Shown: positions 33,972 to 43,342, counted from the first letter of the stretch. The stretch is 64,000 nt of DNA from Flavobacterium sp. ov086 (GCF_900187965.1 NZ_FZNL01000001.1:372001-436000); one strand, 5' to 3'. The notes: generated by a model not told the origin, from the sequence alone. Numbers and translations: made by a program.

Positions 33972-34583
33972 CTATTTATCTAAAGCAAATCTTCTAGCAA
34001 CTTCTGTCCAGTTAATTACACTGAAGAAAGCTTCAATATAATCTGGTCTTCTGTTTTGGTAGTTTAAATAGTAAGCATGCTCCCAAACATCCATTCCTAA
34101 GATTGGAGTTCCACCGTTACCAGCAACTTCTGGCATTAATGGATTGTCCTGATTTGGAGTACCTACAACTTCTAGCTTACCGCCTTTTTGTACTGTTAAC
34201 CAAGCCCATCCTGAACCAAATTGTGTTGCACCAGCTTTAGCAAATTTTGCCTTAAACTCATCAAAAGTTCCAAAAGAAGCCTCAATTGCAGCTAATAAAT
34301 CACCTGTTGGTAATCCGCCACCGTTTGGAGACATAACAGTCCAGAATAAATTGTGGTTGTAGAAACCTCCACCATTGTTACGAACTGCTGCGTTTGATTT
34401 ATCTAAGTTAATTAAGATATTTTCGATTGTTTTTCCTTCTAAATCAGTTCCTGCAATTGCAGCATTAAGATTTGTTGTATATGCATTGTGGTGTTTTGTA
34501 TAATGGATTTCCATTGTACGAGCATCGATATGTGGTTCTAATGCATCATATGCATAAGGTAATTGTGGTAATTCAAAAGCCAT
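33972..34583 (-). CDS. sodA: Superoxide dismutase, Mn/Fe type
   Basis: This enzyme dismutates superoxide in the cytoplasm. The 203 residues begin with [20 protein letters not shown]. Metal ligands are His in the first helix ([15 protein letters not shown]), His about 77 (YNHNLFW), and Asp/His in [20 protein letters not shown] (about 160-180). The motif DVWEHAYYL is shared by Mn, Fe and cambialistic forms, so the metal cannot be fixed from sequence alone. It is monocistronic. Confidence 0.94.
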   Translation of the reverse strand: MAFELPQLPYAYDALEPHIDARTMEIHYTKHHNAYTTNLNAAIAGTDLEGKTIENILINLDKSNAAVRNNGGGFYNHNLFWTVMSPNGGGLPTGDLLAAIEASFGTFDEFKAKFAKAGATQFGSGWAWLTVQKGGKLEVVGTPNQDNPLMPEVAGNGGTPILGMDVWEHAYYLNYQNRRPDYIEAFFSVINWTEVARRFALDK

Positions 34584-34721
34584 GATATTAGGATTTTATG
34601 GTTTATAATAATTTATTCCAAATTTAAACATTTAACTTTGGAATAGAAAATAGTATTTCGTTATTATTGAATTTAATTAATTGATAATTTAATTTTTTAA
34701 AACTTAAATACTTGTAAATCT

Positions 34722-35288
34722 TTATTTTCCGTTAAAAGTAGTCATTGTATTTTCTAATCCGGCTGTTCCAAAAGATTTAATAATTTCTGAAGCTAACTCT
34801 AAACGTTCCGGTAATTTTGCTTTTTCTTCTTCATCCCAATCTCCCAAAACGTAATCGACTTGTTGTCCTTTTTTGAACTGATCGCTAATACCAAATCTAA
34901 AACGAGTGTATTGCTGTGTATTCAAAACTAAATTAATGTTTTTAAGTCCGTTATGACCTCCGTCACTTCCTTTTGGTTTGATTCTGATGGTTCCGAATGA
35001 AAGGTTTAAATCATCTGTAATAACTAGAATATTCTCTAACGGAATGTTTTCTTTATCCATCCAATATTTAACAGCTTTACCGCTTAAATTCATGTATGTA
35101 TTTGGTTTTAAAAGAAAAAAGCTTCTTCCTTTAAACTTATATTCTGCTAAAGCTCCAAGCTTTACGGTTTCGAATGAAAGTCCTTCTTGTTTTGCTAAAA
35201 AATCCAGGACTTTAAATCCTATATTATGTCTTGTATTTACGTATTCGGCACCGATATTACCAAGTCCTACGATTAAATATTTTTTCAT
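34722..35288 (-). CDS. pth: Peptidyl-tRNA hydrolase
   Basis: This enzyme releases peptides from drop-off peptidyl-tRNA. The core starts at the ATG 35288 (MKKYLIVGLGNIGAEYVNTR) with catalytic His in TRHNIGFKVLDF (about 22). It continues with LLKPNTYMNLSG, ILVITDDLNLSFGTIRIKP and GGHNGLKNINLVL. An upstream in-frame ATG at 35348 would add 20 residues (MIKWITKLFSSTQKEEN). Related flavobacterial genes are often annotated with that extension, so the true start is uncertain. Confidence 0.92.
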   Translation of the reverse strand: MKKYLIVGLGNIGAEYVNTRHNIGFKVLDFLAKQEGLSFETVKLGALAEYKFKGRSFFLLKPNTYMNLSGKAVKYWMDKENIPLENILVITDDLNLSFGTIRIKPKGSDGGHNGLKNINLVLNTQQYTRFRFGISDQFKKGQQVDYVLGDWDEEEKAKLPERLELASEIIKSFGTAGLENTMTTFNGK

Positions 35289-35399
35289 ATTGTCTATGTT
35301 CTCTTCTTTTTGTGTTGATGAAAACAGTTTTGTTATCCATTTTATCATGTTTGCAAAAATAGGGTTAATTTGGTAATTAGAAAATGTGTCAATTAGATA

Positions 35400-35800
35400 A
35401 TTTGATAATTAGGAAATGCGGCAATTAGATAATGGTACGCGGATGACACGGATTTAAACAGATTTATACTGATTTTTTTGTTTTATACTGCTATATACTC
35501 ATTTTAGATTGAGAGCTTTCTCTTTATCCCTTTGCAACTTTGCCTCTTTGAACCTTTTTTAAATTATAAAAAACTAAATCTCTGGCTAGCCCTGACAGAA
35601 GCGATATCCTTTTCCTTGCTTCTTTAGCAAGGAAAAGATATAGCGGATGGCAGGAACGTCTGGTCTTGAAAAAACCGAAAATTTCTGCTCCTGAAAAATT
35701 TAAAAATTAGATAATGTGGCAATTAGATAATTTATCTTAACCGGAAAGGGCTTCGACTCCGCTCAGCCTGACACAACATAGAAAACTTAGAACCTTAGCA
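35400..35800. repeat. Composite intergenic repeat region
   Basis: A gene-free stretch carries: short direct repeats of the CAATTAGATAAT kind (35408, 35423, 35711); a 50-nt imperfect hairpin (GATATCCTTTTCCTTGC, then GCAAGGAAAAGATAT, about 35605-35642); and a REP-like segment CTTCGACTCCGCTCAGCCTG (35752-35771). These look like dispersed Flavobacterium intergenic elements that have accumulated here. Confidence 0.55.
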
Positions 35801-35823
35801 ACTTAGAATCTTTTTCAAAAAAA

Positions 35824-35850
35824 AAGCACCAATCTTTCGATTGATGCTTT
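35824..35850 (-). terminator. rplY terminator
   Basis: AAAGCACCAATC pairs with GATTGATGCTTT around a 4-nt loop, 21 bp after the rplY stop and flanked by an A-run on the plus strand (U-run in the transcript). Confidence 0.8.
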
Positions 35851-35870
35851 GATATTTGATTTGAAAAAAA

Positions 35871-36482
35871 TTATTTTTTCTTTCCTTTTGCAGGAGCTTT
35901 TGCAGCTTTTGCAGCTTCTTGAGCAGCTTTCATAGCAGCACGAGAAATTCTTACCTGAGCAACAACTGTGTTCTCTGGGTGCATAACTTTGTATTCTGGT
36001 TGACCAACTTTAGTAACATATAATTTGTTACCCATTTCAAGCGGAGTAATATCAGCTTCAACAAAATCAGGAAGATTTTTAGGTAAAGCTTTTACTTTTA
36101 ATTTACGAGTGTTCAAACGTAAAACACCTCCAGCAAGAACACCTTTAGATGTACCAACAACTTTTACAGGAACTTCCATTGTGATTTCTTTATCATCAAA
36201 TAATTGGAAGAAGTCAATGTGTAAAATTTTGTCAGATACCGGGTGAACCTGAATGTCTTGCAAAATTGCATTAAATGATTTTCCTTTTCCAAGCTCAATC
36301 ACAACTGTGTGTGCATTTGGAGTGTAAACCAAGTTTTTGAACGCTGCAGCGTCTGCTGAGAAGTGTACTGCCTGATTTCCTCCGTATAACACGCAAGGAA
36401 CCGCTCCAGCATTACGTAAGGCTTTAGTTGACACTTTGCCCACGCTTTCTCTTTCTGATCCTTTAATTGTAATCGATTTCAT
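35871..36482 (-). CDS. rplY: 50S ribosomal protein bL25/general stress protein Ctc
   Basis: This 5S rRNA-binding ribosomal protein is in its long (TL5/CTC) form of 203 residues. The N-terminal L25 domain covers about 1-92 ([20 protein letters not shown], then VPCVLYGG and HIDFFQL). The C-terminal beta domain covers about 93-180. A lysine/alanine-rich tail ([12 protein letters not shown]) ends it. It is encoded downstream of prs, a conserved bacterial pairing with pth nearby. Confidence 0.94.
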   Translation of the reverse strand: MKSITIKGSERESVGKVSTKALRNAGAVPCVLYGGNQAVHFSADAAAFKNLVYTPNAHTVVIELGKGKSFNAILQDIQVHPVSDKILHIDFFQLFDDKEITMEVPVKVVGTSKGVLAGGVLRLNTRKLKVKALPKNLPDFVEADITPLEMGNKLYVTKVGQPEYKVMHPENTVVAQVRISRAAMKAAQEAAKAAKAPAKGKKK

Positions 36483-36555
36483 TGTAAAAAAAATATAGTT
36501 ATTAATAAATATTCTAATTCTTATTGTAGTGTGATTGCTTCGTTTCTCGCAATGA

Positions 36556-37497
36556 CTACATTATAAATTTTCCACTGATGGAATTGTTGTGGTGCACCAT
36601 GTGCATAACTTCGGCAAAAAGTGGTGCACAACTCACTACTTTAATTTTCTTTGATTCTTTCTTTAACGGAATAGAATCGGTAACAATTAACTCACTTAAT
36701 TTTGAGTTTTCAATTTTTTCGTAGGCATTACCGGATAAAATGGCGTGTGTACAAATTGCTCTAACGCTTAATGCTCCTTTTTCGATCATTAAATCTGCCG
36801 CTTTCGCTAATGTTCCACCTGTATCGATCATGTCGTCTACTAGTATTACGTTACGACCTTTTACTTCACCAATTAGTTCCATAGTATCAATAACGTTGGC
36901 TGCTTTTCTTTGTTTGTAACAGATTACTACATCTGACTCCAAGAACTTAGAGTAAGCATATGCTCTTTTTGAACCTCCCATATCCGGAGATGCAATTGTT
37001 AGATTCTCTAAATTTAAACTTTTTACGTATGGTAAAAAGATTGTAGATGCAAATAAATGATCTACCGGTTTTTCGAAAAACCCCTGAATTTGATCTGCAT
37101 GCAAATCCATTGTCATTACTCTTGTCGCTCCGGCAGCATCTAATAAATTAGCTACTAATTTTGCTCCAATCGGAACCCTTGGTTTGTCTTTTCTATCTTG
37201 TCTTGCCCAACCAAAATAAGGCATAACAGCTGTAATGTGTCTTGCTGATGCACGTTTTGCTGCGTCAATCATTAGCAACAATTCCATCAAATTATCAGCA
37301 GTTGGAAAAGTTGAACACACGATAAAAACGCGTAATCCTCTTATTGATTCTTCGTAAGATGGCTGAAATTCTCCATCGCTATACGTTGACATCGTTACTT
37401 TTCCTAACGGAATTCCGTATTGTTCTGCAATTTTTTCTGCAAGATAAACACTTTGTGAACAAGCAAAAATTTTAGCTTCTGGTTCTAGGTGCGACAT
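36556..37497 (-). CDS. prs: Ribose-phosphate pyrophosphokinase
   Basis: This enzyme makes PRPP from ribose-5-phosphate and ATP, feeding purine, pyrimidine, His and Trp synthesis. The 313 residues contain the ATP-flag region and [15 protein letters not shown] (about 94-108), the metal-binding [14 protein letters not shown] (about 128-141), and the PRPP loop [18 protein letters not shown] (about 213-230). The order prs - rplY - pth is a common syntenic block. Confidence 0.96.
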   Translation of the reverse strand: MSHLEPEAKIFACSQSVYLAEKIAEQYGIPLGKVTMSTYSDGEFQPSYEESIRGLRVFIVCSTFPTADNLMELLLMIDAAKRASARHITAVMPYFGWARQDRKDKPRVPIGAKLVANLLDAAGATRVMTMDLHADQIQGFFEKPVDHLFASTIFLPYVKSLNLENLTIASPDMGGSKRAYAYSKFLESDVVICYKQRKAANVIDTMELIGEVKGRNVILVDDMIDTGGTLAKAADLMIEKGALSVRAICTHAILSGNAYEKIENSKLSELIVTDSIPLKKESKKIKVVSCAPLFAEVMHMVHHNNSISGKFIM

Positions 37498-37694
37498 TAT
37501 AATTTGTTGTTTTTGCTCCGCTGCGCTCTACACGATTCGGCTTTACAATTTTAAGTAAAGCAAGACCAGTATAAATGCCTCGGGTGTAGTTAGTTGTGTG
37601 TGCTTCGTTTTAACGAGGTGCAAATTTAGAAAATTTATTGGACACTGAAAGGAAAAATTTAAGTATTTTTAGTAGATCATTTAATTTAATTTTT

Positions 37695-37702
37695 TACATT
37701 TG
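37695..37702 (+). promoter_or_regulatory. -7 box upstream of tRNA-Leu
   Basis: TACATTTG matches TAnnTTTG, about 100 bp before tRNA-Leu. The -33 element is not clear. Confidence 0.4.
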
Positions 37703-37800
37703 CACCGTGTTAAAGAAATAAGCACAGTTATGACATCATAATTAACTTATTTTATTGCGTTGAAATGATCGATTTATTTGGTTATTTTTTCGTCTGCTAA

Positions 37801-37880
37801 GCCCGGATGGCGGAATTGGTAGACGCGCTGGTCTCAAACACCTGTGGGAAACCGTGCCGGTTCGACTCCGGCTCCGGGTA
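37801..37880 (+). tRNA. tRNA-Leu (CAA)
   Basis: Acceptor GCCCGGA/TCCGGGT, anticodon loop CTCAAAC with anticodon CAA, long class II variable arm, T arm GCCGG TTCGACT CCGGC and discriminator A. The anticodon stem has a U-U mismatch at positions 28-42. The gene is the apparent integration target of the adjacent island: the opposing recombinase ORF ends inside it. Confidence 0.93.
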
Positions 37881-39399
37881 CATTAACGGAAAAGCTGTCA
37901 TTATTGACGGCTTTTCGTTTTTTAATACCTTCCGAAGCCTTGATATTCCTAGTCAGAACCTCAATTACTTCATTCACTTTAGTGGTTCGACAATTTTCAT
38001 TTCCAAAAATTAGTTTTTCAGAAAATATAGCTCCCGCCAGTATCCTTTTCCCTTCGTAATCACTAATCGCAAAGAATTTTTGTAAATTCATAAGTAACTC
38101 AAGTCCTGATTCAACATCCGACTTTATCGAATCCGTTTTTAGTCCCAGAATTTCAATTTCATTATTGACAATGTTTAATTCTTTATTAATTCGAGAGACT
38201 ATATTATTAAATCTATCTTTATCAATATCTTTTGCCAACAACATATCTTCTGCATCTTCTATTTTAGTTTTTAAAGTCCTTTGAAGCTCTTTTTTTAGCT
38301 TCAACTGATTTTCTTTATCTCCGTTAATTTGAGACTCAGAATCTTTTAAAATATCTACATACAGCCCCTTTGCGCTTTCATTAATTCCTAATTCAGCTAG
38401 TATATTCTCAATTTTAGAATGTGCATGCTCAGCACGAACTCTAGTTTCACATTTATTTCTACAATGATAATAAGCGTATTTTTTAGTTCTACCTGTAGAT
38501 AAACTACCTGTAATTTGACCTCCACAAACTTCACAAATTAAGAAATCACGCATTGGAAATTCTAAATTTTTGTGAGAAGACTTTATTCCATGCCATCTTT
38601 TTCTTTTAAAGACATCCTGTACTTTATTAAAGGTCTCAATATCAATTAAAGCTTCATGCCTCCCATCAACGACCATCGCAGGTTCTTTCTTGTATTCGGG
38701 AACTGATATCTTACCTATATAAATGATATTTTTGAGCATTTCACTAAAGGAGCTTTTTTCCAACTTCATTCCATCTGCTCTCAATCTTTTTCGGATAACT
38801 TCTACAGGTTCAATATTTATAGCTACTTCATGAAATGCTCTTTTGACGAAAATTGAATAGCCATTAGCTTTTAAGGTAGACTTTTTAAGCTCATTGCGGA
38901 AATTATTATAACCGTACGGAGCTTTTCCTGTAAAATATCCATCTTTTTTACATTGATAAGTTCCTGCTATGGTTCGACTTGATATCTTATCCCGTTCAAC
39001 CTCCCCTGCTGTCAAATATATTGACAGCACCATCTTATTATCTGAATTGCTTGTGTCTAGGTATTGTTCAGATGCATTTAATTCAATTCCCATTGAGTCA
39101 AACTCTCTTAAAACAGTCAATGCCTGCTCAACGTTGCGAGAAAACCTATCCCACTTGGCAAAAAAGACTTTATGAATTTCTCTTTTATTGGCTTTTGCAT
39201 AAGTCTTTAATTTTGACCATTCTGGTCTATTGAAATTTTTAGCAGAGTGGTCTTCTCTATATACATTTACAATATTATAGTTTCTTGCGTCACAGTATCT
39301 TCTTAATGATTCTTCTTGGTAATCAAGACTAAACCCTCTTTGAGCTTGCTCATCCGTACTCACACGGCAATATATTATTACGTTTATATTATTATTCAT
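37834..39399 (-). CDS. Large serine recombinase (site-specific integrase)
   Basis: These 521 residues include the N-terminal resolvase domain with catalytic Ser14 in YCRVSTDEQ and conserved Arg residues (KWDRFSRN, GEVERDKISSRT). A recombinase domain follows (about 150-260), then a Cys4 zinc ribbon (ICEVCGGQ and YHCRNKCETR, about 285-325) and a coiled coil (about 345-420). The last 14 residues (PGAGVEPARFPTGV) are encoded by the antisense strand of tRNA-Leu, and the TGA stop comes from the anticodon loop. The C-terminus is therefore created by the integration site. It overlaps the start of a 48-residue ORF upstream by 8 bp. Confidence 0.93.
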   Translation of the reverse strand: MNNNINVIIYCRVSTDEQAQRGFSLDYQEESLRRYCDARNYNIVNVYREDHSAKNFNRPEWSKLKTYAKANKREIHKVFFAKWDRFSRNVEQALTVLREFDSMGIELNASEQYLDTSNSDNKMVLSIYLTAGEVERDKISSRTIAGTYQCKKDGYFTGKAPYGYNNFRNELKKSTLKANGYSIFVKRAFHEVAINIEPVEVIRKRLRADGMKLEKSSFSEMLKNIIYIGKISVPEYKKEPAMVVDGRHEALIDIETFNKVQDVFKRKRWHGIKSSHKNLEFPMRDFLICEVCGGQITGSLSTGRTKKYAYYHCRNKCETRVRAEHAHSKIENILAELGINESAKGLYVDILKDSESQINGDKENQLKLKKELQRTLKTKIEDAEDMLLAKDIDKDRFNNIVSRINKELNIVNNEIEILGLKTDSIKSDVESGLELLMNLQKFFAISDYEGKRILAGAIFSEKLIFGNENCRTTKVNEVIEVLTRNIKASEGIKKRKAVNNDSFSVNVPGAGVEPARFPTGV

Positions 39400-39538
39400 T
39401 TTTTTCTGTTTTTATTTTATTTTTAAAATGCACTTCAGCGAATTTATAAAGTACACCTCTAATTAATTTTACTTCTTCATCAGTGTAACGAACACCATTT
39501 TTATTTAATTTTTTTTTACACTCTGTTATACTTAACAA
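39392..39538 (-). CDS. Small protein translationally coupled to recombinase (48 aa)
   Basis: From a TTG at 39538 the frame gives 48 residues ending in TAA at 39392-39394, overlapping the recombinase ATG. The core (LNKNGVRYTDEEVKLIRGVL, then YKFAEVHFKN) is a short helical motif that I associate with proteins preceding Bacteroidota recombinases. The lack of an ATG makes the start uncertain. A recombination-accessory role is inferred from the coupling. Confidence 0.5.
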   Translation of the reverse strand: MLSITECKKKLNKNGVRYTDEEVKLIRGVLYKFAEVHFKNKIKTEKNE

Positions 39539-39649
39539 TTTTATTCTCAGACACCCATCTCAATTGTTATTAGGGCGGAAGATTAATTATTGGGACAAAA
39601 TCCCAATAAGAATGCTTACAACCAGTAAACACTTTTTTATTTCCATAAA

Positions 39650-39970
39650 TTATTCTGGAAATAATGTCTCATCTATCATCATCAATGTCGATTTCAGGAA
39701 ATACTTTGATGAATTAGGAATTCTAAGTACCTCATCATCAAAAATTGTCCCTCCTCCATAATCTACATACATGAATTCAAACGGAAGACTACCAGTAGAC
39801 TTATATTGTTCAATAAAAGATTCTCCTATTGAACATCCATTATCTACATCATTTTCTAAACTTATTAAAGGATAGCCTTTATGAAGAGCCTTCGCCTCAG
39901 TGATATGAGTAGTATTCATCTCATTTTGGTCTTCGGAATACTCTTCTTTTATCTCAACACTGTCGCACAA
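39650..39970 (-). CDS. Hypothetical protein in island
   Basis: This acidic 106-residue protein has no recognised domain, signal peptide or membrane helix. A central Gly/Tyr stretch reads FEFMYVDYGGGTIFDDEV. It overlaps the end of the upstream wHTH-like gene by 22 bp, so the pair may be coupled, or a frameshift may have split one longer gene. Confidence 0.45.
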   Translation of the reverse strand: MCDSVEIKEEYSEDQNEMNTTHITEAKALHKGYPLISLENDVDNGCSIGESFIEQYKSTGSLPFEFMYVDYGGGTIFDDEVLRIPNSSKYFLKSTLMMIDETLFPE

Positions 39971-40440
39971 AACATCTTTGAAAAATTCCGACTGTTGAGC
40001 CTCGGCAAAACTAATTTACTCCTTCTTCTTTTTCTATCCCATGCATAATCTCCATCCTTATTTTTTTTAACTAGTGGCAGAATACTAATCTTTGATTTTT
40101 CAAGGAAATCATCTGGAAATATCCATTTTTCAATTTGAACAACCTCAGCCTCACGTAAATCATTGGCATGATTCCCATCATTATAGGGTTGAGTATTCAA
40201 ATAACCTGAACTTTCCAAATGTTGGAAATTCATTTGAATAGTCTTCTTTTTATAAACCCCCAACTCTTTCGCTAGAACAGCACTTGTTTTAAAGTATGGC
40301 TGTCCCTGGATTTGTCTAGATATCACATCACTTATGATTACTTTCTGAAGAAGAGTTAGCTCTTTATTTTTCATTAGTTTAGGAAATAAACGGAGGAAAT
40401 TATCTAACCCTTCAGATTCTATTTTTTTATTTTTAAACAT
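39949..40440 (-). CDS. Winged-helix-like DNA-binding protein
   Basis: These 163 residues have a helical N-terminal half with a winged-helix pattern (LTLLQKVIISDVISRQIQGQ, then FKTSAVLAKELGVYKKKTIQ and HLESSGYLNTQ, about 28-100). This resembles the helix-turn-helix domain of replication-initiator or plasmid-type proteins. The C-terminal part is basic (DRKRRRSKLVLPR). It could regulate or initiate element replication. A long gene-free region follows upstream. Confidence 0.5.
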   Translation of the reverse strand: MFKNKKIESEGLDNFLRLFPKLMKNKELTLLQKVIISDVISRQIQGQPYFKTSAVLAKELGVYKKKTIQMNFQHLESSGYLNTQPYNDGNHANDLREAEVVQIEKWIFPDDFLEKSKISILPLVKKNKDGDYAWDRKRRRSKLVLPRLNSRNFSKMFCATVLR

Positions 40441-41495
40441 TGCATTATAATATTATTATCCTCAATTGAACTTGGGGATTTATTTGGATTAATATTCGCA
40501 TCAATCAGACTGATTGACACTATAAAATAAAATATTGTATGATTTTAAATAAATCTTCATGAACGGCTTAAGAACCATTTCAGATTGAAGATTTAATTAG
40601 TTTCTAGTTTTTTCAAAACCCGAATTTAATCTACCAGACAGTTGTCCTTTTTAGGTATTAAACTCCTTTAGTAGTCAAACGTTAAATCATTCAAATAACG
40701 CACTTTACTGACTTATAACAAATATACTTCGGAATTTAGGGATAGCCAATAAAAATAAATTTTGGTGTTATTTTATTTTCTCATATATTGCCCGAATTGA
40801 TTCAAAATAGCATAACCCTACCTCCCAATTAGCATAGTACTACCATCAAAAACACAACGCTATACTATCTGAAACCGACACACTATACCTTCTGAATAGT
40901 AATAAAATAAGAATACAAATAACATTAAAAACAAGAAAAAGTATAAGAATAAAATAACTTATATTATAGTGAAGTATTTTCTTCTTTGTTAAAAAACACT
41001 ATCAAAAACAAAAAATTAGCCTACGGCAACAGTTGGATATTATATCTTAAAAAACTATCCCAACATAAATTCCAATATATTAAGAATCTAATAATATCTT
41101 AGTAAAAACATTATACCAATCCTTTTTCTATATCACTCCTTTCTTGATAGCACCCCCTCTACATAGCCCCCCCCTAGGGGTAGCCCTCCCCCCATAGAAA
41201 TCAAATTACCAAAATGCTTTTATTCGTTACCTCTCTTTTATATACACAAAAAACAAAAACACCGCATTTATTACCTATGATGCCAAAAAAATATTTTTAG
41301 ACAAAAACGGCTATTTTATGTACTTAAACAGCACTTTTTTGACGTATTTTGATACAATTTTAAAATAAAAGAGCACGTATTAAAAGACAATTTTAGCTCC
41401 AAAACCCCTTTATTTTAGGGTAATTGGACGTTTAGTCAAGTTCTCTTTATACCGTAAAGTAATTTTTTTTATTTTTTTAAGCTTAAACTAGCTTT
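40441..41495. other. 1-kb gene-free region with C-tracts
   Basis: I see no credible ORF on either strand. The sequence is mostly AT-rich but holds a sharp C-rich patch at 41153-41193 (see the G-quadruplex entry). It may be a regulatory or replication region of the island, or decayed DNA. Confidence 0.5.
41153..41193 (-). other. Putative G-quadruplex-forming tract
   Basis: The plus strand has C5, 9 nt, C8, 9 nt, C3, 1 nt, C6. The minus strand therefore has four G-runs of at least three. The palindrome CCCCTAGGGG (41171-41180) lies inside. Such a run is exceptional against the AT-rich surroundings. Confidence 0.6.
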
Positions 41496-41807
41496 TTAGA
41501 CCTTATCGGTTTTATTTCCTTCTAGAATCATTAAACCTTTTTCAATAAAACTTTTAGCTTCCTCAATCTCACTTTGAGCGATAGAGGTTCCTTTAGTAGG
41601 AACGAACATCTCCCTTACATCGACATCAAGTGCTTCTGCCAGCTGAAGCAACAAATTTATTGTTGGCAAATTTTTCTCTGATGAAATATTAGAGATTGTT
41701 GTCATGCTTACACCAACCTTAGTCGCAAGTTCATCTCTTGAAATTCCTTTCAAATTCATCAATTGTTTTAGTCGCAATATTTCCATTTCAGTTTTTTTAC
41801 AATCCAA
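41496..41807 (-). CDS. XRE-family regulator
   Basis: These 103 residues hold an HTH at about 12-65 (LKQLMNLKGISRDELATKVG, then VSMTTISNISSEKNLPTINLL) and a short acidic C-terminal helix. A second ATG at 41786 (MEILRLKQLMN) is an equally good start. It is divergent from the 41924 gene. The intervening spacer has a perfect 10-bp inverted repeat, so autoregulation and control of the divergent operon are likely. Confidence 0.8.
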   Translation of the reverse strand: MDCKKTEMEILRLKQLMNLKGISRDELATKVGVSMTTISNISSEKNLPTINLLLQLAEALDVDVREMFVPTKGTSIAQSEIEEAKSFIEKGLMILEGNKTDKV

Positions 41808-41832
41808 AGATAATCAAAAAATAAAGCAGGGC

Positions 41833-41860
41833 TTACTTTATTCAGATAAAAATAAAGTAA
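41833..41860. promoter_or_regulatory. Operator-like inverted repeat between XRE gene and divergent operon
   Basis: TTACTTTATT and AATAAAGTAA, perfect 10-bp arms with an 8-bp spacer. A further TTACTTTA half site lies at 41882-41889. It is placed to control both directions. Confidence 0.6.
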
Positions 41861-41923
41861 AATTTGCTTTTAAATAAAATATTACTTTACTTTGTCATAT
41901 AATAATAAAACAATACTTGATTT

Positions 41924-42247
41924 ATGACCGCAAAAGACTTTAAATTAGAATTAAGAGAAATCAAAGAAAGCCTAAAAGGGCTAACTCTTCAATTGGTAAC
42001 TCAAAATGGCTATAGACCATATTTTAGCCTAAAAGATTTTGGTAATGCAGTTTTAAACGAAGAGTCAAAAGGAAATGATTTTAGAATAAATCAAGTTTGG
42101 ACAGATTGCGGAACACTATCCGTAAAATCAATTAAAAATCTTGGAGAACTAATCAGAACAAATTCTGTTACTGCAATTCAATTTGAAAGCTTCTGGAATC
42201 CTAAAACACCTGAAGAATATATAAGAAGCTTTGGAGCATTAGACTAA
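41924..42247 (+). CDS. Hypothetical protein
   Basis: These 107 residues have no recognised domain. It is a soluble, mixed alpha/beta protein (LVTQNGYRPYFSLKDFGNAV and IKNLGELIRTNSVTAIQFES). It forms an operon with the next gene (16 bp gap). Confidence 0.6.
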   Translation: MTAKDFKLELREIKESLKGLTLQLVTQNGYRPYFSLKDFGNAVLNEESKGNDFRINQVWTDCGTLSVKSIKNLGELIRTNSVTAIQFESFWNPKTPEEYIRSFGALD

Positions 42248-42263
42248 CGTAATTACAAAAAAC

Positions 42264-42575
42264 ATGGAAACAACATCAAGAACGATGCAAATTGCACACA
42301 CAATAATAGAACAAATTAATTATGCGGACAGAAATGCTTTAATGGCATGGGGAGCCAAAAGCTTTTCCGCAATTAGTGAAAACAATGAATTTGAAGGTGG
42401 ATTATCTTTTCAAGTAAATGGGTTAAAGCACAAAGGATGGGTAAAAATTTGTCTTCGTTGGGTTGACGATTACACAATAATATTCATCAACAAAAATCGG
42501 GAAGTAGTTAAAACTTTTGAAGGAGCATATTGTGATATGTTAGTTCCTGTTATCGATTGGATTGAAGGTAAATAA
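42264..42575 (+). CDS. Hypothetical protein, mobile-element type
   Basis: These 103 residues resemble a family of small proteins carried on Bacteroidota phages and conjugative elements (IAHTIIEQINYADRNALMAW, then VNGLKHKGWVKICL and GAYCDMLVPVIDWIEG). Function is unknown. Co-directional with the 41924 gene. Confidence 0.65.
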   Translation: METTSRTMQIAHTIIEQINYADRNALMAWGAKSFSAISENNEFEGGLSFQVNGLKHKGWVKICLRWVDDYTIIFINKNREVVKTFEGAYCDMLVPVIDWIEGK

Positions 42576-42715
42576 ATTTCAGTCCTGCTTTAGTTTTAGA
42601 CTATAACCATAATCTAAAACAGCTAAACCTCTCTAAAGCATTATCAAATGAGTCAAATGTTTTAAAATAATTCAGAGACTAATTTTAAAGCAAAAATCAA
42701 TTAAAATTTTAAGTT

Positions 42716-43336
42716 ATGTTTTACTTCTATTCTAGAATCTCAACTACTCAACAAAATTCAAGTCGCCAAATCGAGAATTTCAAAAATCACATTGGCTATG
42801 ATACAAAATATGTTTTCATTGAAAAAATCCAAGGAAATATTCCATTCATGCAACGTCCTGAGGCAATAAAAATGTTTGATGTAATTACAAGTCAAAATAA
42901 TTACTGTACTGTCGTAGTGGATTCAGTTGATAGACTTGGGAGAAATTTATTAGATATTCTGAATACTATTGAATTATTTACTCAAAACGGTATTAATCTT
43001 AAATCTTTAAAAGAGGGATTCTCAACCCTTCTGGATAATGGCCAGGAAAATCCAATGGCAAAATTAGTGATTTCAGTAATGGGAAGTATTGGCGAAATGG
43101 AGCGGAACCGCATTAAAACTAGAACTGCCGAAGGTATAGCAATTGGCAAAGCTCTGGGCAAATTCACAGGCAGAAAATTAGGAAGCATCCAAACTGATGA
43201 AAAACTTTTACAGAGACACCAGACTATTGTTAAAAAGCTTCAAAAAGGTCTTACCATTCGTGAAATTTCTGAAATTACAGGAGCATCTTCAGCAACAATC
43301 ATTAAAGTAAAAAAAAATATTGCAAAATCATCATAA
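42716..43336 (+). CDS. Small serine recombinase (resolvase/invertase)
   Basis: These 206 residues include the resolvase domain with the catalytic Ser in FYSRISTTQQNSS (residue 7 or 8 region), then VVVDSVDRLGRNLLDI, GEMERNRIKTRTAEGI, and a C-terminal HTH (GLTIREISEITGASSATIIK). It is of the DNA-invertase/resolvase kind. It may resolve multimers or invert a segment of the island. I did not find paired inverted gix-like sites nearby. Confidence 0.9.
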   Translation: MFYFYSRISTTQQNSSRQIENFKNHIGYDTKYVFIEKIQGNIPFMQRPEAIKMFDVITSQNNYCTVVVDSVDRLGRNLLDILNTIELFTQNGINLKSLKEGFSTLLDNGQENPMAKLVISVMGSIGEMERNRIKTRTAEGIAIGKALGKFTGRKLGSIQTDEKLLQRHQTIVKKLQKGLTIREISEITGASSATIIKVKKNIAKSS

Positions 43337-43342
43337 TATTTA

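Noticed and set aside
37985..38006. Near match GGTTC(G/A)ACAATTTTCATTT at 37985 and 60554 as attL/attR
   Set aside because: One copy lies inside the recombinase coding sequence, about 100 bp from the tRNA; an AT-rich match of this length can occur by chance, and GGGTACA at 60231 fits the tRNA end better.
37807..38013. Plus-strand ORFs running through tRNA-Leu
   Set aside because: They translate the tRNA and the antisense of the recombinase; the well-known artefact of tRNA-derived ORFs.
39564..39761. 65-codon plus-strand ORF
   Set aside because: Antisense to the 39650-39970 gene, no domain, no promoter.
40441..41495. Possible CRISPR array or leader in the gene-free region
   Set aside because: No regularly spaced direct repeats were seen here or elsewhere in the window.
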